Notes: generated by a model from the letters alone, not told the origin. A stretch of DNA of 42,787 nt from Candidatus Moraniibacteriota bacterium (GCA_003543115.1 DPJH01000006.1:1-42787); one strand, 5' to 3'; shown: positions 1 through 7,790, numbered from the stretch's first letter. Program-made: numbers and translations.

Positions 1-1004
1 CGAGGAATCAATTTTCCTCTTGGCACTTCAATTTGGCGCAGTCCGCCCAGTTCTGTTCTGAGAAAAACCCCTTTGCCTTTTTCAACTCGGCCGATGACTT
101 TAGCCTCGGGGTTGAATTTTCTAAGAATATTTAAAACTTTTTTTACATTTTTTTCTGACACGCTCGCCACAAATCTTCCTTCCGAAGCCAAGGAGAACTT
201 ATCCAATCCCAAAAGCTCCGTAACAGCCACCGTTTCTTTTTTGTATGGCAAGACTTCTTCATCCAAAATAATTTTCACTTTAGACTTGGATGCTATTTCA
301 TTAAGATTGGCGGCCAAGCCTCCGCGAGTCGGATCTTTGCAAGCGTTCAAGAATTTTCCTACTTTTTCTATTTCTCTATTAAGAGGCCGGCAATCGCTTT
401 GGATCTTGGTTTTGTAGTCGAATCTTCTGGCTAGAAGCGCTACGCTATGTTCGCCCAGATCGCCTGATGAAATTATGCAATCCCCCACCTCTGCTCCTCC
501 GTTGGAAATTACATCCTTAGCCAACCCTACTCCGGAAGTAGTGATTTCAATCTTATCAATCTTCCCTTTTTCCGTAACTTTCGTATCTCCCGTCACAATC
601 GGCACGCCAGCCTCTTTGGAAACCTTTCCTATTGATTGCATGATTTTTTTCAAATCTTCCATCGGAAAACCTTCCTCCATCACAATGCTAAGACCCACTC
701 CAATAGGCTTTGCTCCCATTACTGACAAGTCATTAATCGTTCCGCACATGGCAATTTTTCCGATATCTCCTCCCGGAAAAAAAATCGGATCCACTATGAA
801 AGCATCTGTAGTAAACACCAGTTTATCTCCTATCACAGAGACGTTTTGCAATGCGTCTCTACCAAGATCATATACCGCCCCGTCATCACCGGTATTTTTC
901 CACCTCCCCGCTCCTCCAAAATTTTTCCGAATCTCAGAAATTATCTCGGCTGATTTCATTCCCCCGCCGCCCATTTCCAAACTAATTGTTTTTTCTTTCT
1001 CCAT
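1..1004 (-). CDS. hypE: Hydrogenase maturation protein HypE (3' end cut by window edge)
   Basis: HypE is an AIR-synthase-like ATPase that dehydrates a carbamoylated C-terminal cysteine to make the cyanide ligands of the [NiFe] active site. About 334 codons are visible from the ATG at 1004. Near the N-terminus is the glycine-rich MGGGGMKS, then GDDGA, then the family block TTDAFIVDPIFFPGGDIGK followed by GTINDLSVMGAKP. The last visible residues are KLIPR. The family normally ends in P-R-I-C, so only about two codons, including the cyanylated Cys, and the stop lie outside the window. Its start overlaps the vanZ-like gene by 23 bp, consistent with translational coupling in the hypC-D-(vanZ)-E unit. 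Identification is firm; presence of the final Cys is inferred. Confidence 0.95.
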   Translation of the reverse strand, partial: MEKEKTISLEMGGGGMKSAEIISEIRKNFGGAGRWKNTGDDGAVYDLGRDALQNVSVIGDKLVFTTDAFIVDPIFFPGGDIGKIAMCGTINDLSVMGAKPIGVGLSIVMEEGFPMEDLKKIMQSIGKVSKEAGVPIVTGDTKVTEKGKIDKIEITTSGVGLAKDVISNGGAEVGDCIISSGDLGEHSVALLARRFDYKTKIQSDCRPLNREIEKVGKFLNACKDPTRGGLAANLNEIASKSKVKIILDEEVLPYKKETVAVTELLGLDKFSLASEGRFVASVSEKNVKKVLNILRKFNPEAKVIGRVEKGKGVFLRTELGGLRQIEVPRGKLIP

Positions 1005-1386
1005 TTTTTGATTTTCTAAAAATAAAATAAATTGCAAAAAGAATTCCTACTGCGTCAAATAGCACATCTCGAATAGCGCCTTCGCGCCCGGCCACGAACA
1101 TCTGGTGGCATTCATCAAAAACCGCCCCGATCAATGCTATCAAAAAGCTTACCAACAATAAATTACTCTTAGCCTTTCCAACGGACAATGCTTTGTATAT
1201 GAGAAAAGTCAGGATAAAATATTCGGCTATATGGGCGAATTTACGCAAAACCAGATCCGCTTCATAGGAAAAGGGTGAACGCAGGTTCGGTTCAGCAGAA
1301 AACAAAAAAATGACACCCAGCCAAAAGATTGTAGCTAGCGCAAAAACCCATCTATTTTTTTTATTTTTTACTTTATTTTTTTCCAT
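982..1386 (-). CDS. VanZ-like small membrane protein
   Basis: A 134-aa protein with about four hydrophobic helices and the VanZ-family pattern: FSAEPN after the first helix, RKFAHIAEYF, then DECHQMFVAGREGAIRDVLFD before the last helix. VanZ-like proteins are integral membrane proteins of mostly unknown biochemical role; one member confers teicoplanin resistance. I chose the ATG at 1386. The reading frame is open further upstream to 1500, but that part lies inside hypD. It overlaps the hypD end by 14 bp and the hypE start by 23 bp, so it is embedded in the hydrogenase maturation operon. No link between VanZ and hydrogenase maturation is known to me, so it may be a passenger. Confidence 0.85.
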   Translation of the reverse strand: MEKNKVKNKKNRWVFALATIFWLGVIFLFSAEPNLRSPFSYEADLVLRKFAHIAEYFILTFLIYKALSVGKAKSNLLLVSFLIALIGAVFDECHQMFVAGREGAIRDVLFDAVGILFAIYFIFRKSKNGERKNN

Positions 1387-2404
1387 ATCTATATGACACA
1401 TTACACGCCCCCTCAATTGAAACCATGCAAGGTCCGATGGGATTTTCAGGAGTGCAGCGACGTCCAAACATCGGACATTTTTTGGGTTCAGCCAGTCCAC
1501 GAATTATTTCTCCACATTTGCAGCCTTTAGGCTCTCCCGAATGCGAAAAATCCACTTTATCCAGAATATCTTTATATTTAACCTTGGCGTCAAATTTCCT
1601 ATATTTATTTCTTATTTTGAGTCCTGAACCGGGAATTGTGCCAAAACCTCGCCAATCCCCATCAGCAATTTCAAAAACTTCTGCAATTATTTTTCTTATT
1701 TTTTCGTTGCCATCATTCTTCACTAGTCTTGAATATTGATTCACTACCGTCAAATCATCATTTTTTATCTGATTCAACAATAATACAATTCCCTCCAACA
1801 CATCTTGCATTTCAAAGCCCGTAATCACCTGGGGAATTTCCAGTTTTTCATAGGGATGGATTCCCGTAACCGTGCTCACATGTCCCGGATCAATAAATCC
1901 GTCAATTTTGATTTCTCCCATATTAAGAAGAGCCTGCATCGCCGGCAAAAAAACCTTGTGAGACGAATACACAGTGAGACCTTGTTGGATCCCCCAAGCT
2001 GTCATCGGAGTAGTAGTTTCAAATCCCAGCCCGAAAAAAATCAAATCTGGAAATTCTTTCTGTTTTTCCAAAGCTTCGGAAACCGAATAGACGTCAAAAA
2101 CCTTGGCTCCTTTCTCGCGTGCTTCATTCAAGCTGCCATAGTGCCCCGGCATCCGCAACACATCACCGTAGGTAGCGATCGGAATCCCAGACAAAGCTAA
2201 GCCGATGAGAGCATCAATATCATTTTGAGAAGTCACACAAACCGGACAGCCCGGCCCAGTGATCAGCTTGACATTCTTAGGCAAAACATCCCGAATTCCA
2301 AAACGACTAATGGCCTGCGTATGTGTCCCGCAAACTTCCATCAGACTCACTTCCCGCCCGATTTCCTTAGCAACTTTATTAATTTGTTGAATAGTTTTTT
2401 TCAT
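1373..2404 (-). CDS. hypD: Hydrogenase maturation protein HypD
   Basis: HypD is the iron-sulfur scaffold that with HypC assembles the Fe(CN)2CO unit of [NiFe] hydrogenases. Diagnostic motifs are MEVCGTHTQAISR, GPGCPVCVT, FGLGFETTTPMTAW and a cysteine-rich C-terminal region (GCKCGEIIRG, then C-P-M-F-G-R-R-C, then GPCMVSIEGAC) that binds the 4Fe-4S cluster. Length (343 aa) is normal. I prefer the ATG at 2404; an in-frame GTG lies immediately before it at 2407. It follows hypC by about 60 bp on the same strand. All expected motifs are present, so it should be functional. Confidence 0.97.
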   Translation of the reverse strand: MKKTIQQINKVAKEIGREVSLMEVCGTHTQAISRFGIRDVLPKNVKLITGPGCPVCVTSQNDIDALIGLALSGIPIATYGDVLRMPGHYGSLNEAREKGAKVFDVYSVSEALEKQKEFPDLIFFGLGFETTTPMTAWGIQQGLTVYSSHKVFLPAMQALLNMGEIKIDGFIDPGHVSTVTGIHPYEKLEIPQVITGFEMQDVLEGIVLLLNQIKNDDLTVVNQYSRLVKNDGNEKIRKIIAEVFEIADGDWRGFGTIPGSGLKIRNKYRKFDAKVKYKDILDKVDFSHSGEPKGCKCGEIIRGLAEPKKCPMFGRRCTPENPIGPCMVSIEGACNVSYRYGKK

Positions 2405-2467
2405 CACTCATTAATCCCTACTAATTCCTTAGCTTGATAATAAAAAACAACCTATAGCAATCGAAGA

Positions 2468-2668
2468 CTATTTCTTTAAATATTCTTGAATATCCGCCAC
2501 CACATCAATCTCCATTTTCTCAATGGCAAAACCGGCATGCACCATCACATAGTCGCCAATTTCAACATCTACCAAGGAAATATTGATGTCTTTCTGAACA
2601 CCATCAAAATCCACTTCGGCCAAATGGTTTTTAATCTTTAAAATTTTCCCGGGTATAGCAAGACAAAT
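2468..2668 (-). CDS. hypC: Hydrogenase assembly chaperone HypC with a non-standard ATT start
   Basis: HypC carries the Fe(CN)2CO intermediate with HypD and delivers it to the [NiFe] large subunit. The conserved N-terminus CLAIPGKI is present, followed by AEVDFDGVQKDINISLV and GDYVMVHAGFAIEKM. In the family the Cys must be residue 2, exposed after Met removal. Here the codon before Cys is ATT (2668-2666), not ATG. The frame is open upstream to an ATG at 2797, but starting there would add 43 residues, rich in K, F and N and without family similarity, in front of the essential Cys. I therefore annotate 66 aa from ATT, a start known for infC. A sequencing error (ATG to ATT) is the alternative. 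Confidence 0.88.
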   Translation of the reverse strand: MCLAIPGKILKIKNHLAEVDFDGVQKDINISLVDVEIGDYVMVHAGFAIEKMEIDVVADIQEYLKK

Positions 2669-2687
2669 ATGATTAATTTTAAAATTT

Positions 2688-2716
2688 ATTAAATATCCCC
2701 GTCCTGTAAAATTCAA
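2688..2716 (-). promoter_or_regulatory. Possible promoter just upstream of hypC
   Basis: On the minus strand TTGAAT (2716-2711) and TTTAAT (2693-2688) are separated by 17 bp, ending about 20 bp before the ATT start of hypC. If used, the hypC mRNA leader would be very short. The sequence is AT-rich, so chance matches are likely. Confidence 0.25.
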
Positions 2717-2845
2717 AACTATAAATTGAAATTTGTGAGCGTTAAAAAATTTCCCGCAGGATTTCTTTTTATGGTTTTCGGAAATTTTAGCGAACAATTT
2801 GAAAATTTATTTTTGAATTTTGCCCAGACGGCCTTTTTCTTTTCT

Positions 2846-2874
2846 CCACTTTTCTTTTGGGAAAAGAAAAGTGG
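2846..2874. other. Perfect 13-bp hairpin between the hydrogenase-like gene and hypC
   Basis: CCACTTTTCTTTT, a GGG loop, and its exact complement form a 13-bp perfect stem. It lies 42 bp beyond the stop of the [FeFe]-like subunit gene and about 180 bp before hypC. Neither strand has a clean U-run right after the stem, so it is not a textbook intrinsic terminator. It may act as a processing or stability element or partial terminator that separates enzyme and maturation gene expression. Confidence 0.6.
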
Positions 2875-2915
2875 AACATTTCAAATCGAGCGATATCTTC
2901 TTATTCTCAATAAGA

Positions 2916-4325
2916 TCACAAGATATTATTTGACTGTCCTCCCCCACCCACACATCCTCCCGGACAGATCATCGCTTCAATAATTTTAGTTTCAATTCTC
3001 TTTTTCCTGAGACTGATAAAAATATTTTTTATATCCTTCACTCCGTTTGCCTGAATATATTCGATTCCCATTTCTCTTGCAATCATCTCTGCCGCCCCTC
3101 CGCATCGTGTCATCTTGCTCACTTCCTTGTTTTTAGGGCTTATGTCACGACTAAACTCTTCCCCCTCCACTTCAGAAATTTTGATGTTTTTCTTTCTAAT
3201 AATCCTACCAAATTCCCTCATAGTTATTACATAATCAAGACTAGTGTCTTTCTTGATTTTTTTCGCTACACAAGATGAAATTGAAACAACCACGATGTCC
3301 TTTGGATTTATTTTATTTTTCTTTGCATATTCGGTTTTGACAAAAATAGCCATGAGTTCATCCGGAGTCAAAACATCTATAATATTCTTACTGAATTCAG
3401 GAAAATATTTTTCTATATACAGCTTAAGTGATGGACAGTGGCTCAGAATAAGATTATTCGATTGATTGCCTTTTATTTTTTCTATGGTTTTTTCTATAAA
3501 AATTTCCATCCCGAAAGCCAAATCAAAAACTGCTTCAAATCCGACTGCCTTCAATGTGCCGACCAGTTTTCTCTGCGATTCTATTTCCGGCTGTTCTAGC
3601 GACATTGATTCCAATAGAGCCGGATCAAAAAGCGCAACGGCCATTTTCTTAGGATCATCTAATTTTTCTAGGATTTCATCCAAGTCGTTCTTATCCGTTA
3701 TTCCTCCTGTCGGACAATTTTTTACGCATTGTCCGCAAAAAATGCAATCCAATGGCTTTTGATAGGGCGTCCCTACCACCACATCGCCTGAACGATTGTT
3801 GAAAGATAATTCTTTAGTAGGGCAAATATTGATGCACCGGCGACATTCTACGCAAAGTTCCGTAGTTCTGGAAATTGCACTGTTGCCCTCATCCACCACT
3901 ACACGCATCCGATTGTCTTTTAGAAGATCCAGTTCTTCCTCCTGAGTCAAATCTTCTTTTTTTGGAACAAACCTAAAGTTTTCTACCTTTTGGAGCATTG
4001 TCAGATTTTGCAGCTCGCATCTCCTATTTTTCTTGCATGTGGCGCATTTTCCGGCATGATCAGCCCAAAGAAGCTCGAGATTTATTTTTCTGGCCCTGGA
4101 GATATTTTCACTTTGCGTTACAATATCCATTTGCGGACAAGCCTTAGTATTGCAAGAAGTCATCAGTTTTCCGGAATTTTCCACCAAACAAATGCGGCAT
4201 ACTCCCTCATGCACGCCTTTCATATGGCAAAGCGTAGGAATTTTTATCCCCTCCCTTCGACAGACATCCAAGATAGTTTCTTTTTCAGATGCCTCGTATT
4301 CATTATTGTCTATCCGTATTTTCAT
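2916..4325 (-). CDS. [FeFe]-hydrogenase-like iron-sulfur subunit with compact H-cluster domain
   Basis: A 469-aa protein built like a modular [FeFe] hydrogenase. Residues 1-60: 2Fe-2S domain (C33, C43, C46, C58). Residues 85-105: His-Cys3 cluster (H90, C94, C97, C103). Residues 158-204: two 4Fe-4S motifs (C158/161/164/168 and C194/197/200/204). Residues 220-469: H-cluster domain with L1 SHCPS (C297), L2 SSCVAKK (C352) and L3 MICPGGCVGGGGQ (C454, C458). These match the four H-cluster ligands of Clostridium CpI, including the identical 55-residue L1-L2 spacing. Oddities: the proton-relay Cys before the L1 ligand is His (H296), Met of the L2 MPC motif is Ser, the L2-L3 interval is about 40 residues shorter than in CpI, and the C-terminal small-subunit-like domain is absent. 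Only 5 bp separate it from the nuoF-like gene. No HydE, F or G is in view. It may be a working minimal enzyme or a HoxU-like electron relay. Confidence 0.85.
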   Translation of the reverse strand: MKIRIDNNEYEASEKETILDVCRREGIKIPTLCHMKGVHEGVCRICLVENSGKLMTSCNTKACPQMDIVTQSENISRARKINLELLWADHAGKCATCKKNRRCELQNLTMLQKVENFRFVPKKEDLTQEEELDLLKDNRMRVVVDEGNSAISRTTELCVECRRCINICPTKELSFNNRSGDVVVGTPYQKPLDCIFCGQCVKNCPTGGITDKNDLDEILEKLDDPKKMAVALFDPALLESMSLEQPEIESQRKLVGTLKAVGFEAVFDLAFGMEIFIEKTIEKIKGNQSNNLILSHCPSLKLYIEKYFPEFSKNIIDVLTPDELMAIFVKTEYAKKNKINPKDIVVVSISSCVAKKIKKDTSLDYVITMREFGRIIRKKNIKISEVEGEEFSRDISPKNKEVSKMTRCGGAAEMIAREMGIEYIQANGVKDIKNIFISLRKKRIETKIIEAMICPGGCVGGGGQSNNIL

Positions 4326-4330
4326 AAATT

Positions 4331-5581
4331 TTAGTTTATGTTTTTTTCTTTTAATATTTCTTTTCGAAAATTATCTATCGCATCAAAAAAAGCCACTGCC
4401 GCAAACTTTCCCAAGGGACAAAAAGTTGCATTTCCAAGAACCCACAAAATATCGGGAATCGTCTCCAGATCACGTTCTGATATTTTTCCGTCCTTTGCCC
4501 TTTTGGCAATTTCCCACAAACGGAATGTGCCTTCTCGACAAGGAACACATTTTCCACATGATTCTCGGCGAAAAAAACTAGTCCAAGATAAAAGCATCTC
4601 ATGGATGTCCACCGTCCTATCCACAACTAAAACTGCTCCCGAACCCACAGGTATTTTTGCCTCCCGGTCATATTCCAATTTTTCGTCCAGATCTTTTTCC
4701 AAAATCAATCTGCCTGATGAACCTCCAATCTGGGCAAACCAAAAATATTTTCCTTTGGCCATCCCTCCTCCATGCGTCTCGATCAACTCTCTGATGGATG
4801 TTCCCAAAGGAAGCTCCACCACTGAAACGTTCTTTATCGCGCCATCAAGAATAAAAAGTTTTGTTCCAGGAGACTTTTCAGATCCGATCTTGGCATATTC
4901 ATGTCCGCCATTAAGGATTATCCAAGGAATATTACAGATAGTTTCAGCATTATTCACCAGTGTCGGTTTCCCAAAGAGACCTATTTGAGTGGGAAAAGGA
5001 GGTCTGGCTTTGGGTTCGCCTCGATGGCCTTCAATAGAATTGATAAGAGCTGTTTCTTCTCCGCAGATATAGGCTCCGGCTCCGGAAAAAATCTCAATTT
5101 CCAAGCTATATTGACTGTCCAATATTCCTTCTCCCATGAATCCCTTTTCTCGAGCCCTTTCAATTGCCAATTCAAGAATATGAGCTTGTTTTCGGTAATT
5201 ACCGTTAATACAGATAAAAGCTTTGTTGGCTCCTACTATCAGAGAAGAAATTATTATTCCTTCCAAAAGCAAATGCGGATCATTGTCTACTATCATCCTA
5301 TCCTTATAGGTTCCGGGCTCCGATTCATCCAGATTGCATATGAAATATTTTTCAGAAGATTTTTCTTTTTGTACGGACTCCATCTTTGTCCCGGTTGAAA
5401 AACCGGCGCCTCCCCTGCCGCATAACCTGGAAATTTTTATTTCTTCCACGCCTGAAACTGGCGTCATTTCAAACAGAAATTTTTTTAAAGCCTCATATCC
5501 GCCAGCATGGATATATGCTTCTATGTTTTGAGAATTTATTTTTCCCCAGTTTTTTGTAATTATTTTTGTTTCTTTTCCCAT
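4331..5581 (-). CDS. NuoF/HoxF/HydB-type NADH-binding flavoprotein subunit
   Basis: A 416-aa protein matching the 51-kDa subunit of complex I and the NADH module of soluble hydrogenases, which oxidises NADH via FMN. Visible motifs: FMN site GRGGAGFSTG (55-64), NADH site CNLDESEPGTYKDR (82-95), GAGAYICGEETAL (167-179), RPPFP, and the C-terminal 4Fe-4S motif SCGKCVPCREGT plus a distal Cys (C342, C345, C348, C388). It lacks the extra N-terminal thioredoxin-like and C-terminal ferredoxin domains of bifurcating HydB, so it is NuoF-sized. It sits 7 bp after the NuoE-like gene and 5 bp before the hydrogenase-like gene, so a three-subunit NADH-linked complex is inferred. Confidence 0.95.
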   Translation of the reverse strand: MGKETKIITKNWGKINSQNIEAYIHAGGYEALKKFLFEMTPVSGVEEIKISRLCGRGGAGFSTGTKMESVQKEKSSEKYFICNLDESEPGTYKDRMIVDNDPHLLLEGIIISSLIVGANKAFICINGNYRKQAHILELAIERAREKGFMGEGILDSQYSLEIEIFSGAGAYICGEETALINSIEGHRGEPKARPPFPTQIGLFGKPTLVNNAETICNIPWIILNGGHEYAKIGSEKSPGTKLFILDGAIKNVSVVELPLGTSIRELIETHGGGMAKGKYFWFAQIGGSSGRLILEKDLDEKLEYDREAKIPVGSGAVLVVDRTVDIHEMLLSWTSFFRRESCGKCVPCREGTFRLWEIAKRAKDGKISERDLETIPDILWVLGNATFCPLGKFAAVAFFDAIDNFRKEILKEKNIN

Positions 5582-5588
5582 TTTTACT

Positions 5589-6029
5589 TTATAAATAATT
5601 CTTTAGGATATCATATATTTTTCTTGGAGTAACACGAAGAAATGCGGTTTCATTAATAATTACAACCGGCCCATTGCCGCATTGCCCGAGGCAACTGACA
5701 ATTTCCAATCTTATCTTGGGATTAAATTGATCTCCAGCCTTAATTTTAAGCTGTCTTTCGATTTCTCTGATCACCCTATAAGCATCCTTAGTGGCACAAT
5801 TGGCGCCCGAACAAACCTGAATCTCCAAAGGCGCTCTTTTTTTGGTTTTTACCAAATCATAAAAAGTGGCTGTTTCAAAAATTCTTGAAATCGAAATGTC
5901 AAAATAATCAGCCATCTTTTGAGCGTTTTCCTCATCCACAAATCCGAAAGAGGCGCTGATTTTTTTCAATGCTGGCAATATATTTCTCGGTTCTGGATCA
6001 AAACCCAAAAGTATTTTTTCAACAGTCAT
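5589..6029 (-). CDS. NuoE/HoxE/HydC-type thioredoxin-like 2Fe-2S subunit
   Basis: A 146-aa homolog of the 24-kDa complex I subunit. An N-terminal helical part is followed by a thioredoxin-like 2Fe-2S domain with ligands C73 and C78 (CSGANCATKDA) and C113 and C117 (SCLGQCGNGP). Its usual role is partner of the NuoF-type flavoprotein, carrying the off-pathway N1a-type cluster or taking part in bifurcation. Length is typical. It follows fba by 29 bp and precedes the nuoF-like gene by 7 bp in the same orientation, so stoichiometric co-expression is likely. Confidence 0.94.
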   Translation of the reverse strand: MTVEKILLGFDPEPRNILPALKKISASFGFVDEENAQKMADYFDISISRIFETATFYDLVKTKKRAPLEIQVCSGANCATKDAYRVIREIERQLKIKAGDQFNPKIRLEIVSCLGQCGNGPVVIINETAFLRVTPRKIYDILKNYL

Positions 6030-6058
6030 ATTTTAACACATTAACACGTAAAAATGAT

Positions 6059-6922
6059 TTAGGCTTTTCCATTGCTGCCAAATAGTTTTATTTTATGTTT
6101 TACGCTTTCCTTTACCGCTTCACGGGCCTTGCCTAAAATTCTTCGCACATCAAATCCCGGATCATCCTGAGCAGTGAAGGTGGCACTCAGGCTATTCACA
6201 AAAGCCAAGCGGGTATTAGTGTCCACATTAAAACAATTTACCCCCATGGCAATGGCTTTTTCCGCTTTTCCATCTTCCCAATCGGAAGCGCCGTGCAAAA
6301 CGATGGGCACATTAATCATGCTGCGAATTTTTTCCAATCTGTCCCAATCAGGGATCTCTCTTTCGATGAAAAAACCATGAGCATTTCCAATCGCCACCGC
6401 CAATGTGTCTATTCCTGTCTTTTCCACAAAATCACAAGCCTGCTCCGGGTCAGTCATATATTTATCCCAATCTACAGCTCCCATTTTATGCTCGCTAAGG
6501 TATGGTACATTCCCTAGCTCTCCCTGTACATCCACCCCTTTTTCATGGCAATAATCCACCACTCTTTTAGTCATAGCTACATTATCCACATAGCTCTTTC
6601 TTGATCCGTCATACATAACAGAAGTCCAGCCGATTTCTACAGCTCTTTCAATAATTTCAAAATTACCGCCGTGATCAATATGAATCCCTACCGGAATCTC
6701 CGGAGCATAAAACTCCACATCATTTTTTATAATATTAAATATCATTCTCCCGCCCGCATATTCCATGGTTTTTTCCGTAACTTGAATAATCACGGGAGAT
6801 TTTAATTCCTTGGCAGCCTCCACAATAGCCCTGGTCGTTTCCAGATTTGTCGTATTGAAAGCTCCTACGGCATATCCTCCCTCTTTAGCTTTTCCTAAAA
6901 TTTCCTTAACGCTTGTAATCAT
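6059..6922 (-). CDS. fba: Class II fructose-bisphosphate aldolase
   Basis: A 287-aa zinc-dependent aldolase interconverting fructose-1,6-bisphosphate with GAP and DHAP. Family signatures: YAVGAFNTTNLET near the N-terminus, HIDHGGNFEIIERAVEIGW (first zinc/catalytic region), YDGS, IGNAHGFF and VLHGASDW (later zinc histidine and phosphate region), and NVDTNTRLAF. It lies 21 bp after tpiA and just before the hydrogenase module, so the triose end of glycolysis is genetically tied to NADH disposal. A specific tagatose-bisphosphate role cannot be excluded from sequence alone. Confidence 0.93.
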   Translation of the reverse strand: MITSVKEILGKAKEGGYAVGAFNTTNLETTRAIVEAAKELKSPVIIQVTEKTMEYAGGRMIFNIIKNDVEFYAPEIPVGIHIDHGGNFEIIERAVEIGWTSVMYDGSRKSYVDNVAMTKRVVDYCHEKGVDVQGELGNVPYLSEHKMGAVDWDKYMTDPEQACDFVEKTGIDTLAVAIGNAHGFFIEREIPDWDRLEKIRSMINVPIVLHGASDWEDGKAEKAIAMGVNCFNVDTNTRLAFVNSLSATFTAQDDPGFDVRRILGKAREAVKESVKHKIKLFGSNGKA

Positions 6923-6943
6923 ATCTTTATCAAATTATAAAAT

Positions 6944-7711
6944 TTAAAAATTTTTATTTATTATCTCGGCTATTTTTATGAATTCTTTAGGGTCCAAACT
7001 TTCTCTCCCCACTAAAACTCCGTCCACTTCAGCATCCAGGCAGACCTGGCGTATGGTCTTAGCATTCACGCTGCCGCCATAAATAATCGCCACTTCCGAA
7101 GCAAATTTTTTCCCTACCAGTTCATGCAATATTTTTTTAATCAAGAGCTTAGCGCTCATTATCTCATTGGAAGCTGGAACCATATCAGTGCCGACAGACC
7201 AAATCGGTTCATAAGCTATAACTACATTTTTGATCTTGGAAGAATCAATATCAGCCAAAGCCTCCTTCAGTTGATCGGCAACAATCTTCATGGTTTGATC
7301 ACTGTCTTTTTCTTCTCTGGTTTCTCCAATGCATAAAATCGGACGTATGTTTTGTTTCAAAACCGCCTTGATTTTATAACTTATGAACTCTCCGCTTTCG
7401 CCAAAATATCTTCTTCTTTCGCTATGCCCAATAATGACATATTGACAATCAAAATCTTTGAGCATTGATGGAGAAATTTCACCTGTAAAGGAACCCTTCT
7501 CTTCAAAAAAAACATCTTGAGCACCCCGCGCAATTTTCTTGTTTTTCCACTTCTTAAATCCCTCCAGATGCACAAACGGAGGACAAAGAACAATTTCCAC
7601 ATTCTCCATATTTTTCTTGCTGATTTCCTTTCCCATGCGAGTCAAATACGCCTCCCGCTCTTTAATATTCTGGAGATTCATTTTCAAATTGCCGATAACA
7701 AATTTTTTCAT
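6944..7711 (-). CDS. tpiA: Triosephosphate isomerase
   Basis: A 255-aa TIM-barrel enzyme interconverting DHAP and GAP. Catalytic Lys is in GNLKMN (usually NWKMN; Trp is Leu here), catalytic His in YVIIGHSERRRYFGE, catalytic Glu in IAYEPIWSVGT, and the phosphate-binding loops IYGGSV and GVLVG are intact. It is the first gene of the long minus-strand unit tpiA-fba-nuoEF-hydrogenase, with a strong promoter immediately upstream (7743-7771). Confidence 0.97.
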   Translation of the reverse strand: MKKFVIGNLKMNLQNIKEREAYLTRMGKEISKKNMENVEIVLCPPFVHLEGFKKWKNKKIARGAQDVFFEEKGSFTGEISPSMLKDFDCQYVIIGHSERRRYFGESGEFISYKIKAVLKQNIRPILCIGETREEKDSDQTMKIVADQLKEALADIDSSKIKNVVIAYEPIWSVGTDMVPASNEIMSAKLLIKKILHELVGKKFASEVAIIYGGSVNAKTIRQVCLDAEVDGVLVGRESLDPKEFIKIAEIINKNF

Positions 7712-7742
7712 ATTTTTTCTTTTTCACTCCTTTATTATTTTA

Positions 7743-7771
7743 ATTATAACATTTATTAAACCAAAAAACAA
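7743..7771 (-). promoter_or_regulatory. Promoter of the tpiA-fba-hydrogenase operon
   Basis: Minus strand: -35 TTGTTT (7771-7766), 17-bp spacer, perfect extended -10 TGTTATAAT (hexamer 7748-7743). AAAGGAG follows shortly before tpiA. The -35 overlaps the T-run of the upstream galT terminator. Confidence 0.75.
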
Positions 7772-7790
7772 AATCCGTTAAAGCGGATTT
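7763..7790 (-). terminator. Intrinsic terminator after galT-like gene
   Basis: Minus strand: AAATCCG stem (7-bp), six-base loop, CGGATTT, followed by a T-rich run (TTGTTTTTTGG). It lies 24 bp beyond the galT-like stop, in the correct orientation. Confidence 0.75.

Noticed and set aside
475..1011. Open frame of 178 codons on the plus strand over hypE
   Set aside because: It is antisense to the clear HypE frame and its protein is low-complexity Ser/Pro/Ile sequence with no family pattern.
2669..2915. Frameshifted remainder of the [FeFe] hydrogenase C-terminal lobe
   Set aside because: No frame downstream of the TGA at 2916 carries the expected small-subunit sequence, so the protein looks naturally short.
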